DNA of 64,000 nucleotides, from contig CANJLL010000004.1 of the NCBI GenBank assembly GCA_947475545.1, forward strand, positions 124,001 through 188,000. The letters run 5' to 3'. The DNA comes from Chloroflexota bacterium. GTDB taxonomy: Bacteria > Chloroflexota > Limnocylindria > Limnocylindrales > CSP1-4. Position 1 is the first letter of the stretch. Each line of letters begins with the position of its first letter. This document shows, in pieces, positions 1 through 8,011 of this stretch. The notes under the pieces were generated by a model that ran no database searches, had not been told where the DNA came from, and saw nothing but the letters and a program-made list of their open reading frames with translations. The position numbers were made by a program, and so were the translations under genes.

Positions 1-408
1 GGCCCGGCGAACGCTGCCAGACAACGGCTCGGACGATAGCGCCGCGTGCGACCCAAAGGTAGAGACCCGGCGGGCCGATCGCCTAGTGAGGGAACGTGAT
101 GGACGACAGCGACCCGAGCCGGTTCTGGGCCAATTCACATGTGGCCAGCACTACGCGGATCCGGCCACCCCAGCAGGGCTTCGGGGCGTGACCTGAACCT
201 CGATCTCATCCCGAGCCGAGCGTGTGCCGGGATGACTTCGTGGGCCGGAGTGCCGGCTCGGCGTGCTTCGGGCGTACGAAACCGACTCTTGAGGCACCGC
301 CACCCGCGTAGTGCCCATGTCGCGTGAATTAGCGGAGAACTGCACCTCGCCGCCGATCCCGTGATTCAGGGCTGACCCAGGCCGGCCCGCGCGTCGCGGA
401 CTCGCCCG
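1..408. other. Non-coding left edge, no gene recognised
   Basis: I see no credible gene here. The only open frames are about 60 codons long, lie on opposite strands over each other and have Arg/Ser/Pro-rich compositions typical of antisense frames in GC-rich DNA. A weak inverted repeat (CATCCCG at 207-213 with CGGGATG at 228-234) could be the end of a transcript from outside the window. The stretch follows the stop of the minus-strand gene at 409, so it may hold that gene's 3' end. Confidence 0.5.
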
Positions 409-1044
409 TCAGCTGAGGAAGGGCGCCTCGCCGACATAGCGGAGGCCATCAGCCTCCAGCAGGCCCACCATGCTCGCCGCGAGCTCGCTCGAGCCGACCT
501 GGTTCGATCGCAGCGCCGGCCCGAGCTCGGCGGGCCTGTCCCGGGTCCCGGCCACGACCCTCCCGGGTCGCACCAGCGTCCAGTCGAGACTCGAGGCGCT
601 GAACACGTCGCGCTCCCGCTCCTTGGAGCCGACGACGTTGCGGAGCGCGAGCCGCAAGGCCCGCGAGAACAGCCGCTGCGGGAGGGTCGCCCGGTCACCG
701 GGCATGGCCACCGCCGCGCCGGAAAGGGCGACCAGCCGCCGGACGCCGTGGCGCGACATCGCCTCAACGAGGGCGCGCGCTGCAGCTTCGAAGAAGCCGG
801 GCTGGTCCGGGGAGTTCGAGACCGGGCCGACAGCCCAGATCACCGCATCGGCGCCGGCCAGGGCGCTGTCGAGGGCGGCGCCGTCCAGCAGCTCGCCCCT
901 CACCGACGTCACCATTCCGGCGGCCTCCGGAGGGAGCCTGGCGGGGTCGCGAACGAAGACCGTGACGTGGTGCCCGGCCCGGATCAGCTCGACGACGACG
1001 GACCGCCCGATCATCCCGGTCGCGCCGAAGACGGTGACCTTCAT
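409..1044 (-). CDS. NAD(P)-binding NmrA/SDR-like oxidoreductase
   Basis: A 211-residue Rossmann protein of the atypical short-chain dehydrogenase (NmrA / NAD(P)H-binding) type. The dinucleotide-binding glycine motif GATGMIG lies at residues 7-13, right after the first beta strand. A later ALSGAAVA strand and a LVRPGRV segment are typical of this family (the NAD-binding 10 group). The length is usual for single-domain members, which act as quinone or flavin reductases, epimerase-like enzymes or redox sensors. The canonical YxxxK catalytic pair of classical SDRs is not evident, so the substrate cannot be named. It stands upstream of, and on the same strand as, nothing else in this window; the gene at 1078 is on the same strand and ends 33 nt before this start. 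Confidence 0.75.
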   Translation of the reverse strand: MKVTVFGATGMIGRSVVVELIRAGHHVTVFVRDPARLPPEAAGMVTSVRGELLDGAALDSALAGADAVIWAVGPVSNSPDQPGFFEAAARALVEAMSRHGVRRLVALSGAAVAMPGDRATLPQRLFSRALRLALRNVVGSKERERDVFSASSLDWTLVRPGRVVAGTRDRPAELGPALRSNQVGSSELAASMVGLLEADGLRYVGEAPFLS

Positions 1045-1077
1045 CGGCTGACGCTGGGGGCAGCCACGCTCGCCGCC

Positions 1078-1911
1078 CTAGATCTTCGAGCCCGTGATCG
1101 TCGTCCAGGCGTTCAGCGCGTATTCGACGTCCATCCCGGGCATCCCCAGCTCGTCCGCGACCACCTCGCGGTATCGCTCCAGGCCGTAGACCTCCTGCGT
1201 GGTCTTGCCGGACGCGCGGTAGTGGATCAGGTCGTGGTCGCGGAGCTGGATGATCAGGTCATCGTCGGGTCGGCAGACCACGACGCGGAAGTTCTGCATC
1301 ACGAAGGTCATGGGAGGCAGCGCGTGGTGGCGCTGCATGGACGCCTCGAACTCCGCGTCCGAGGTGCCCTCCAGGTCGTACCAGACGTACGACTTCCACT
1401 CGCCGTGCTCGTTGCGGTCCTGGACCAGCTTGTCCAGCCCGTGATCCAGCCAGAACCGATAGCCCAGCCCGCCGCGGGTGAACTCGAACGGCGTCTCGAT
1501 GGGGATCGCCTCGTAGATCGGCTGGCCATTGCCCACGTCCGCGATGTAGCGGCCCTCCGGCAGCTGGACGATCAGGGCGGAATGCGACCCCGGGAACGAG
1601 ATCTGCGCCAGGTTGATCACCGGCTGGTAGCCCAGGTGGTCCAGCAGCTCCCGCAGCATCGCGCCGAACTCGTAGCAGACGCCGCCACCGGCCCGCCGCT
1701 CCCAGGTGGCCAGCTGCTGCTCCAGGTCCAGCGACGCCACCGGCCCCGTGAGCCCGGCACGGAACCGGCGCTGGAGGGAGCTGATGCTCTCGAACGGCAT
1801 GGCCCGGTGGTTGCGGACGATGCGGTTGAGGCTGTCGAGGCTTGGCGCGGTCCCCTCCAGATCCTCGAGGTCGATCATCCGGAGGTAGCGGCGATACCAG
1901 CTGGCGTCCAT
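1078..1911 (-). CDS. Arylamine N-acetyltransferase family protein
   Basis: A 277-residue protein of the arylamine N-acetyltransferase family, which moves an acetyl group from acetyl-CoA to arylamines or hydrazines through a cysteine thioester. The catalytic triad is visible: Cys79 in GGGVCYEF, His110 in FPGSHSAL and Asp125 in IADVGNG, with spacing close to the family's C69/H107/D122. The length matches bacterial NATs. I start it at the ATG at 1911 (MDASWYRRYL); the open frame continues further upstream, but that part is low-complexity and overlaps the neighbour's promoter region. It is divergent from the alpha/beta hydrolase at 2147, leaving about 235 nt for two promoters. The substrate may be a small aromatic amine, but nothing here specifies it. 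Confidence 0.8.
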   Translation of the reverse strand: MDASWYRRYLRMIDLEDLEGTAPSLDSLNRIVRNHRAMPFESISSLQRRFRAGLTGPVASLDLEQQLATWERRAGGGVCYEFGAMLRELLDHLGYQPVINLAQISFPGSHSALIVQLPEGRYIADVGNGQPIYEAIPIETPFEFTRGGLGYRFWLDHGLDKLVQDRNEHGEWKSYVWYDLEGTSDAEFEASMQRHHALPPMTFVMQNFRVVVCRPDDDLIIQLRDHDLIHYRASGKTTQEVYGLERYREVVADELGMPGMDVEYALNAWTTITGSKI

Positions 1912-2146
1912 GGGCGCGAGTATAGGACGACATCGCCCGGGCTTCGGGGGCGATCGGGCCCATCGCCCCCGGCCGCATGGCGCCCGGCCGGACGCGCCGT
2001 ACGCCGCCGCGTCACCCGGCCGCCCGGCGTCGCGCGTGGATGCGTACAATGGCAAACCACGAAACTCGGTGTTCCAAGATGCGAGAGCACCAACGATGGG
2101 CGTCGCCGTCCCCCGCGGGCGAGACGCGCCGGGAGGGCAGGATCGG

Positions 2147-3106
2147 ATGACGACCGAAGAGGTCAGGTTCTTCAGCGCTGGCGCGAGCGTCGCCGGAACC
2201 TTGAAGTTCCCCGACGTCGGGTCAGGCCCGTTCCCGGCGGTCGTGCAGGGCCCCGGCTGGCTGGGCCTCCGCGACGGCAAGAACTACGTCCCCTACCACG
2301 ACGGCCTCCTGGCCGCGGGCGTCGCCGTCCTGGTCTTCGACTATCGCGGCTTCGGCGACTCCGAGGACGACGCCGCCCACCCGCGCTACATCGACCCCAT
2401 GGCCCAGGTCGCCGACTGGAAAGCTGCGGTCACCTACCTCCACAGCCGGTCGGACATTGACCCCAAGCGGATCGGCGCCTTTGGCTCCGGCGGGACGGGC
2501 GGCGGCCACGCGATCTACGTCGCGGCCATCGACCCGCGCGTCCAGGTGGTGGTGGCCCAGCTGCCCATCGCCGACGGCAGGGACTGGCTCCACCGGATGC
2601 GCCGCGAGCACGAGTGGCTGGACTACCTCGCCTCCATCAAAGCGGCCGCCGTCAAGTACGCCGCCACCGGCGAGCGGACGATGGTCAGCCCGCGCGAGGG
2701 GATCATGGTCGCCACCCCGGAGCGCAAGACCACCACGGTCAAGGCGGACGTCGACCATCGCGTCCCCGATGAGGTGGACCTCCTCTCGGCCGAGGCCATC
2801 TTCGAGTATCGGCCGATCGACGTGATCGACAAGGTCGCCCCGCGCGGCGTCATGCTCATCGCGGTCGAGAACGACGCCGTCACCCCCGAGGATCACATCT
2901 ACGCCCTGTACGAGCGCGCAAAGGGCCCCAAGCGGCTGGTCATCCAGACCGGCACCACGCATTACGGCTCGTACGCGCAGTACCGCGACGTTGTGAACCC
3001 GCTGATCACCGAATGGTTCGTCCGGCACCTCGTGGCCGGCGACGTGCTTGTTCACGAGCGTCCAGCCGAGGCGGAGATCCTCCGGCTCGACCGAACCAAG
3101 GCGTAG
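2147..3106 (+). CDS. Alpha/beta hydrolase with atypical nucleophile elbow
   Basis: A 319-residue alpha/beta hydrolase. The fold is shown by VVQGPGWLG (oxyanion strand), VLVFDYRGFGDS (strand plus DxRGxG motif), the elbow FGSGGTGGGH at residues 112-121, an acid in VENDAVTPED and a histidine in GTTHYGSY. The expected G-x-S-x-G elbow is replaced: the only hydroxyls are Ser114, one residue early, and Thr117, which sits in a G-G-T-G-G setting. The enzyme may therefore use threonine or be non-hydrolytic. I start at 2147 because GGGAGG lies 9-10 nt upstream; an upstream in-frame ATG at 2096 is less likely. It leads a same-strand run of seven genes (to 10415) that includes a hydantoinase-like enzyme. 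Confidence 0.75.
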   Translation: MTTEEVRFFSAGASVAGTLKFPDVGSGPFPAVVQGPGWLGLRDGKNYVPYHDGLLAAGVAVLVFDYRGFGDSEDDAAHPRYIDPMAQVADWKAAVTYLHSRSDIDPKRIGAFGSGGTGGGHAIYVAAIDPRVQVVVAQLPIADGRDWLHRMRREHEWLDYLASIKAAAVKYAATGERTMVSPREGIMVATPERKTTTVKADVDHRVPDEVDLLSAEAIFEYRPIDVIDKVAPRGVMLIAVENDAVTPEDHIYALYERAKGPKRLVIQTGTTHYGSYAQYRDVVNPLITEWFVRHLVAGDVLVHERPAEAEILRLDRTKA

Positions 3107-3188
3107 CGGCCGCAAGCCGCACCATCGACCACCGGCACGCCCGGCGGCCACCCCACCCCGTCAACCCGGCAGCACCAGAGGACAGCGC

Positions 3189-4568
3189 ATGAGCCAGTAC
3201 GACATCGTCATCCGGGGCGGCACCGTGGTCACCAACACGGGCCGGTTCCTCGCGGACGTGGCCATCGCCGGCGAGCAGATCGCCGCGGTCGTCGCCCCCG
3301 GCACGGCGCTCGACGCCGCCCGGACCATCGACGCCACGGGCAAGCACGTCATCCCCGGCGCGGTCGACGTCCACTCCCACCACCGGGAGCCGGGCTACAC
3401 CCACAAGGAAGACATCATCTCCGTCATGCAGGCCTGCGCGGCCGGCGGCGTGACGACGTCCTTCGCCATGCCCAACGTCCAGCCGCCGCCCAACACCGTC
3501 GAGATCCTGGACTCGATGATCGAGCTCTACAACTCCAAGTCGATCATCGACTGGAACATCAACCCCGCCGGCACGGTGCCCTCGGAGATCCCGGGCCTGG
3601 CCACGCGCGGCATCGCGGCGTTCAAGGTCTTCATGGTGGTCGACACCGGGCGCAGCTACCCGCACATGCCGGGCATCGGCGTCCACGACCATGGCAAGCT
3701 CCTGGAGATCTTCGAGACCATCGCGCCCACCGGCGTGCCGCTCATGGTCCACCCACACGACCAGCAGCTGATGGCGTACATCGAGGAAGGCTTCTGGAAG
3801 CGCGGCGAGCGTGACGCGCAGGCCTACGCCAAGGCCTATGCCGCGTACGACGGGATCATCTGGGACACCGCCTGCGCCCTGCTCCTCCGCCTGCAGAAGG
3901 CCACCGGCACCCCGCTCCACCTCCTCCACACGCAGTCGATCGGCGTGGTCGAGCAGCTGCGCCGGGCCCGCGACGCCGGCCAGGACATCAGCGCCGAGCT
4001 GAACCCCTGGGCGCTGTTCATGGGCAACGACTGGAACAACATCGTCCGCCTGGGCTCGTACGCCCTGAGCTATTACGTCCCCGAGAAGAACACGCAGCCC
4101 CTGTGGGACGCGCTCGAGGACGGCACCATCGACATCATCAGCACGGACCACGGCCCCCACACCAAGGAAGAGAAGGAGCCGGGCTGGACCGACGGCTGGA
4201 AGGCCCACACGGGCACCCCGGCCGCCCAGTTCTACGTCCCGATGTTCCTGGGCGCCGCCGTCGACGGCAAGATCTCGCTGGAGCGAGTGGTCGACCTCAT
4301 CGCGACCCAGCCGGCCAAGCGCTTCGGCCTGGGCAAGAAGGGCCGGATCGAGGTGGGCTGCGACGCCGACATCGCCATCGCCAACCTGGACACCACGGTC
4401 GAGATCCGCGACGAGGTCGTCCTCTCCAAGATCGGCTACACCCCGTACGCCGGACAGACGATGCACGCCGAGATCGAGACCACCATGGTCCGCGGCAAGG
4501 TCGTCTACGAGGGCGGCAAGGTCGTGGGCCAGCCGGGCTGGGGCCGCCAGGCCCGTCCCTCGGCGTAG
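3189..4568 (+). CDS. Dihydroorotase/hydantoinase-like cyclic amidohydrolase
   Basis: A 459-residue metal-dependent amidohydrolase of the dihydroorotase/allantoinase/hydantoinase group, which opens cyclic amide rings by hydrolysis. The binuclear metal set is complete: H62 and H64 in VDVHSHHREPG, the carboxylatable Lys146 in AFKVFM, His188/His190 in MVHPHDQ, His247 in LLHTQS and Asp320 in ISTDHGPH. The HREPG stretch is closest to dihydroorotases and allantoinases. Pyrimidine biosynthesis is unlikely, because no pyr genes are nearby and the neighbours are an LLM oxidoreductase, an M20 amidohydrolase and a transporter. A catabolic role on a cyclic imide or ureide is inferred. The upstream frame to 3048 overlaps the previous gene, so the ATG at 3189 is chosen. 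Confidence 0.85.
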   Translation: MSQYDIVIRGGTVVTNTGRFLADVAIAGEQIAAVVAPGTALDAARTIDATGKHVIPGAVDVHSHHREPGYTHKEDIISVMQACAAGGVTTSFAMPNVQPPPNTVEILDSMIELYNSKSIIDWNINPAGTVPSEIPGLATRGIAAFKVFMVVDTGRSYPHMPGIGVHDHGKLLEIFETIAPTGVPLMVHPHDQQLMAYIEEGFWKRGERDAQAYAKAYAAYDGIIWDTACALLLRLQKATGTPLHLLHTQSIGVVEQLRRARDAGQDISAELNPWALFMGNDWNNIVRLGSYALSYYVPEKNTQPLWDALEDGTIDIISTDHGPHTKEEKEPGWTDGWKAHTGTPAAQFYVPMFLGAAVDGKISLERVVDLIATQPAKRFGLGKKGRIEVGCDADIAIANLDTTVEIRDEVVLSKIGYTPYAGQTMHAEIETTMVRGKVVYEGGKVVGQPGWGRQARPSA

Positions 4569-4585
4569 CACTCCACAGGACCCAG

Positions 4586-4610
4586 TGTCGGGCGGCCCGG
4601 TCGCCCGACA
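4586..4610 (+). terminator. Intercistronic hairpin
   Basis: An inverted repeat TGTCGGGCG / CGCCCGACA with a 7-nt loop lies between the cyclic amidohydrolase and the LLM oxidoreductase. There is no U-run, so it may be an mRNA-stability hairpin or a partial terminator rather than a full stop. Confidence 0.4.
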
Positions 4611-4677
4611 GCCGAGCGGCTGACGTCGCCCGGCCGCTCACCAAGGCAGCAATCATCGCAAGGAGAACCCACAGGAC

Positions 4678-5652
4678 ATGACCCGATTCGGGCTTCTGCT
4701 TCCGCACTTCGGCGTCGAGGCCGACCAGGACATGCTGGTCGAAGGCGCCCAGCTGGCCGACCGCCTCGGCTTCGACTCCATCTGGGTCCGCGACCACCTC
4801 GTCTTCCACCCCCACGGGATGGAGGGCACGGACCGGACGTTCATCGACCCGTACATGACGCTCGCCTACCTCGCCGCCAAGACCGAGCGCATCGGCCTGG
4901 GCGCGGCCACCATCATCCCGTTCCGCCATCCCATCCTGATGGCCTACATGACCGCCTCGATGTCGTGGCTGAGCCGCCGCCGGTTTGACCTGGGCGTCGG
5001 GTCCGGCACGTTCCAGCACGAGTTCGACGTCATCGGGCAGGGCCACATCAACCGGCCCGAGATGATGAAGGAGCAGGTCCAGATCGCCCGCGAGCTGTGG
5101 ACCGGCAAGACCACCGAGTGGCACAGCGACCTGTACGACTTCAAGGACGTCGACCTCAAGCCGCAGCCGGTCGTCGACGTGCCCGTCTGGTGGGGCGGCG
5201 CCACGCCGGCCTCGGCGCGCCTCGCCGTCGAGTTCTGCCAGGGCTGGCTCCCCGGGCGCATCACCTTCCCCACGTACGAGCTGCGGGTCAACAAGATCCG
5301 CCAGATGTGCGAGGAGCAGGGCAAGCCGATGATCTTGACTGGCGCCGTGCCGATCACCAGCATCGACGACTCCTTCGAGGCCGCCTGCAACCGGATGAAC
5401 GTGCCCGGTCTGATCGACAACGCCAACCACTCCAAGTGGTGGGTGAAGCCCGAGGGCGGCAAATTCACCACGATTGAGGAGCTCGACGGCTCCATCCTCG
5501 CGGGCAACCCCGACGACATCGTCCGCGGCGTCAAGCGCTACCAGGAGATCGGCACCGACCTGCTGATCTTCGACTTCCGGATGCGCTTCCCCGACTGGAT
5601 CGAGCAGATCAAGATCCTGGCCAAGGACGTCCTGCCCCGGGTCAGCAAGTAG
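4678..5652 (+). CDS. LLM-class flavin/F420-dependent oxidoreductase
   Basis: A 324-residue luciferase-like (bacterial luciferase fold) TIM-barrel enzyme. Diagnostic stretches are FGLLLPHFG at the N-terminus, the GFDSIWVRDHL helix-strand, RIGLGAATIIPFRHP and the glycine-rich FDLGVGSGTFQHEF. Members use either reduced F420 or FMN with O2. The FGD gene at 9414 in the same run makes F420 the more likely cofactor here. In the family these enzymes oxidise or reduce ring carbons and C-N bonds; next to the hydantoinase-like enzyme, a role in preparing a ring for hydrolysis is plausible but inferred. A GGAG lies 12 nt upstream of the ATG. A strong hairpin follows the stop. Confidence 0.85.
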   Translation: MTRFGLLLPHFGVEADQDMLVEGAQLADRLGFDSIWVRDHLVFHPHGMEGTDRTFIDPYMTLAYLAAKTERIGLGAATIIPFRHPILMAYMTASMSWLSRRRFDLGVGSGTFQHEFDVIGQGHINRPEMMKEQVQIARELWTGKTTEWHSDLYDFKDVDLKPQPVVDVPVWWGGATPASARLAVEFCQGWLPGRITFPTYELRVNKIRQMCEEQGKPMILTGAVPITSIDDSFEAACNRMNVPGLIDNANHSKWWVKPEGGKFTTIEELDGSILAGNPDDIVRGVKRYQEIGTDLLIFDFRMRFPDWIEQIKILAKDVLPRVSK

Positions 5653-5665
5653 CACCGCTCACTGG

Positions 5666-5700
5666 ACGGGCCGGGTCGCGAGACCCGGCCCGTTCGCTTT
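5666..5700 (+). terminator. Rho-independent-like terminator
   Basis: A perfect 12-bp stem, ACGGGCCGGGTC paired with GACCCGGCCCGT around a GCGA loop (5666-5693), followed by TCGCTTT. It lies directly after the LLM oxidoreductase and just before the ribosome binding site of the next gene, so it may attenuate the run into an upstream and a downstream half. Confidence 0.7.
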
Positions 5701-5716
5701 CCCGGAGGAGATCCTC

Positions 5717-6706
5717 ATGGCCCAGGCGCCGATCATGGTCAGCGCGGCAGACTGCCAGCGGCTCCTGTCGCATCTCGATGTCGTGGCGCAGATCGAGCAG
5801 GCCCTGGCCTGGGACGCGGCTGGGACCATCGAGTGGCCCACGCCGCGCAGCCTGAACATCATCGGGGACAAGTGGGGCAACGACTTCCACGTGAAGATGT
5901 GCGTGCTGGAGTCGGTCCCCGTGGGCGGCATCCGCGTGGTCTCCCACCCGCTCGACGAGTCGTCGCCCGTCAACACCCGGCTGATCCTGCTGGTCGACCC
6001 CACCACCGCCTGGCCGCTGGCGATCGTCGACGAGAGCTGGAGCTACGTGCAGCGGACGGTAGGCAGCATCGCCATGGCGGCCCGCAAGCTGGCCAACGAC
6101 GACGCGTCTGTCCTGGCGATCGTGGGCGCCGGGCGCCTGGCCCGGACCGCCGCCGAGTACTACTCGCGCCTGTTCAACCTCAAGGAGATCCGGGTCGCCT
6201 CGCGCTCCGCCGCGAAGCGCGACGTGGTCGTCGCCGAGATGGCGGCGAAGCTGGGCCTGCCGGTCCACTCCGCGTCGTCCATCGAGGAGGCGGTCCGCGG
6301 CGCCGACCTGGTCCTGACCGCCACCTCCGCCACGGAGGCACTGCTCGAGGAGTCGTGGATCGCCCCGGGCGCGGTGGTCGCCTGCGTGGGCACCGCCGAG
6401 CCGGGCAGGGAGCTGCTTGAGAAGTCGGACCTCTTCGTGGTCGACAACCGCGACCAGCTGAAGAAGGAGCTGATCGCCGAGTACGGCGAGGGCTCCCCGG
6501 ACTGGATCGACGCCACGGTCCTGGAGATCGTCACGGGCCGCCACCCCGGCCGGACCAGCCGGACCCAGCGGGCCGTGCTGGTGACCGAGGGGATCGCCAG
6601 CCAGGACATCGCGCTCGCCTACCTGGCCTACCAGCGCGCCAAGGCCGAGGGCGTGGGCCTGGAGCTGCCGATCGGCGCCGCCGCGCCCGCTCTCCAGCAG
6701 CCCTAG
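5717..6706 (+). CDS. Ornithine cyclodeaminase/mu-crystallin family protein
   Basis: A 329-residue protein of the ornithine cyclodeaminase / mu-crystallin family, which binds NAD(P) and includes ornithine cyclodeaminase, alanine dehydrogenase and ketimine reductases. The Rossmann segment is clear: AIVGAGRLARTAAEYYSRLF, followed by IRVASRSAAKRD. An N-terminal dimerisation part contains GGIRVVSHPLDESSP, which differs from the usual GGLKVVN-type substrate loop of true ornithine cyclodeaminases. An imine- or amino-acid-type substrate is therefore more likely than ornithine itself. The start is set by GGAGGAG ending 6 nt before the ATG. In the run it could reduce or deaminate an amino or imino product of ring opening; this is inference. 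Confidence 0.8.
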   Translation: MAQAPIMVSAADCQRLLSHLDVVAQIEQALAWDAAGTIEWPTPRSLNIIGDKWGNDFHVKMCVLESVPVGGIRVVSHPLDESSPVNTRLILLVDPTTAWPLAIVDESWSYVQRTVGSIAMAARKLANDDASVLAIVGAGRLARTAAEYYSRLFNLKEIRVASRSAAKRDVVVAEMAAKLGLPVHSASSIEEAVRGADLVLTATSATEALLEESWIAPGAVVACVGTAEPGRELLEKSDLFVVDNRDQLKKELIAEYGEGSPDWIDATVLEIVTGRHPGRTSRTQRAVLVTEGIASQDIALAYLAYQRAKAEGVGLELPIGAAAPALQQP

Positions 6707-6764
6707 CCGGCCCTGGGTGACTGGGCCGCCCCACGGCGCCGACCGCGGCCGGCGGGATCCAACG

Positions 6765-7997
6765 GTGACCACCCCGAGCGGCTTCGGCGGGATCCCCCGG
6801 GATTCGCTCCTGCTCGGGATCACCACGTTCGCGTTCATCGCCGCGACCAACATCCTGACCCCGCTGCTGCCCGAGGTGCGGGACGAGTTCGGGGTGAGCA
6901 TCGCCACGGCGGGCCTGATCGTGGGCTCGTACGGGCTGGCGCGCCTGCTCATTGATCTGCCGGCGGGGTTCCTTGCCGACCGCGTGGGGCACCGCCGGAT
7001 CAGCATGATCGCCGTGATCCTGCTGGTCGCCAGCAGCCTGCTGGGCTGGGCCGCGACGAGTATCGAGATGCTGATTGCCTCCCGCGTCGTGAGCGGCATC
7101 GCCGCCGGCACCCTGGGCACGGTCCAGGTCGCGGCGCTCGCGGCCACGGCCACCGGCCCGGCGCGCGGCCGGATCATGAGCGTCTTCGGCCTGGCCAACA
7201 ACGCCGGGATCGCCGTCTACCCGCTCCTGGGCGGCGTCATCGGCGCTGTCTGGGGCTGGCGCCCCACGTTCCTGGTGACGGCCGTCCTCGCCGTGGTCGC
7301 CGGGGTGATCCTGCTGGGGATCCTGTCGCGCCTCCAGCTGGGGCACGGCTCGGCGCGGGGCGGCGGCGCGGACCCCGAGCTGGTGCTGGAGGACCCCGCG
7401 AGGACCCGGGCGTCGTTTGCCATCAACGTCGGAGTGGTGGCGATGATGGTCCACCGGGCCGGAGTGCGGAACACCATCCTCCCGCTGTACGCCGCCACCG
7501 TCCTGGGGCTATCGGGCGTGAACATCGCCACGGCCCTCGCGTTCATGGCGGTCAGCGGGCTCCTGGTGGCCACGCCCGGCGGGATGGCGGGCGACCGGTT
7601 CGGCCGACGACGCGTGATCGTCACGGGCCTGATCGCCATCGCGGCCGGGGATCTTGCCCTCATTCTCACCCACGACCTGGTCACCTTCCTGCTGGTCGCG
7701 GGCCTGGTGGGCCTCGGCGACTTCTTCACGGCCAGCCAGACGGCGCTCCTGACGGAGATCGTCCCGGCGGCCGAGCGGACTCGGACCCTGAGCGGCTATC
7801 GTTTCGCATCTGACCTCGGGGCCATGATCGGCCCTATCATCCTCGCGGCCGTCATGGACACCTCCGACACCCGGACCGCGCTCATCCTTGCGGTGGCGAT
7901 CCTGGTGACGGCGGCGACCCTGACCTATACGTTCGTCCCAAGCCGCGTCGATGCCCTGCGCATTCGGCGTGCAAGCAGCAAAGCCACGCAAGCCTGA
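6765..7997 (+). CDS. MFS transporter
   Basis: A major facilitator superfamily permease of about 410 residues with about 12 hydrophobic segments. The cytoplasmic A-motif loop after TM2 is present as GFLADRVGHRR, and its counterpart in the second half is GGMAGDRFGRRR. This internal two-fold repeat is characteristic of the fold. The central loop (SARGGGADPELVLEDPARTR) separates the two six-helix halves. It probably takes up the substrate or exports a product of the surrounding pathway, though direction cannot be read from sequence. I prefer the GTG at 6765; another in-frame GTG at 6717 would add 16 residues of non-hydrophobic sequence. Confidence 0.85.
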   Translation: MTTPSGFGGIPRDSLLLGITTFAFIAATNILTPLLPEVRDEFGVSIATAGLIVGSYGLARLLIDLPAGFLADRVGHRRISMIAVILLVASSLLGWAATSIEMLIASRVVSGIAAGTLGTVQVAALAATATGPARGRIMSVFGLANNAGIAVYPLLGGVIGAVWGWRPTFLVTAVLAVVAGVILLGILSRLQLGHGSARGGGADPELVLEDPARTRASFAINVGVVAMMVHRAGVRNTILPLYAATVLGLSGVNIATALAFMAVSGLLVATPGGMAGDRFGRRRVIVTGLIAIAAGDLALILTHDLVTFLLVAGLVGLGDFFTASQTALLTEIVPAAERTRTLSGYRFASDLGAMIGPIILAAVMDTSDTRTALILAVAILVTAATLTYTFVPSRVDALRIRRASSKATQA

Positions 7998-8011
7998 CCG
8001 GAGGAGCCACC

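Noticed and set aside
207-234. CATCCCG/CGGGATG inverted repeat as a terminator
   Set aside because: The loop is long, the stem short and no gene ends nearby on the plus strand.
748-2460. A long plus-strand open frame of about 570 codons
   Set aside because: It covers two genes on the other strand or frame, is Arg/Asp/Gly-rich without domain landmarks, and contradicts the clear acetyltransferase and hydrolase frames.
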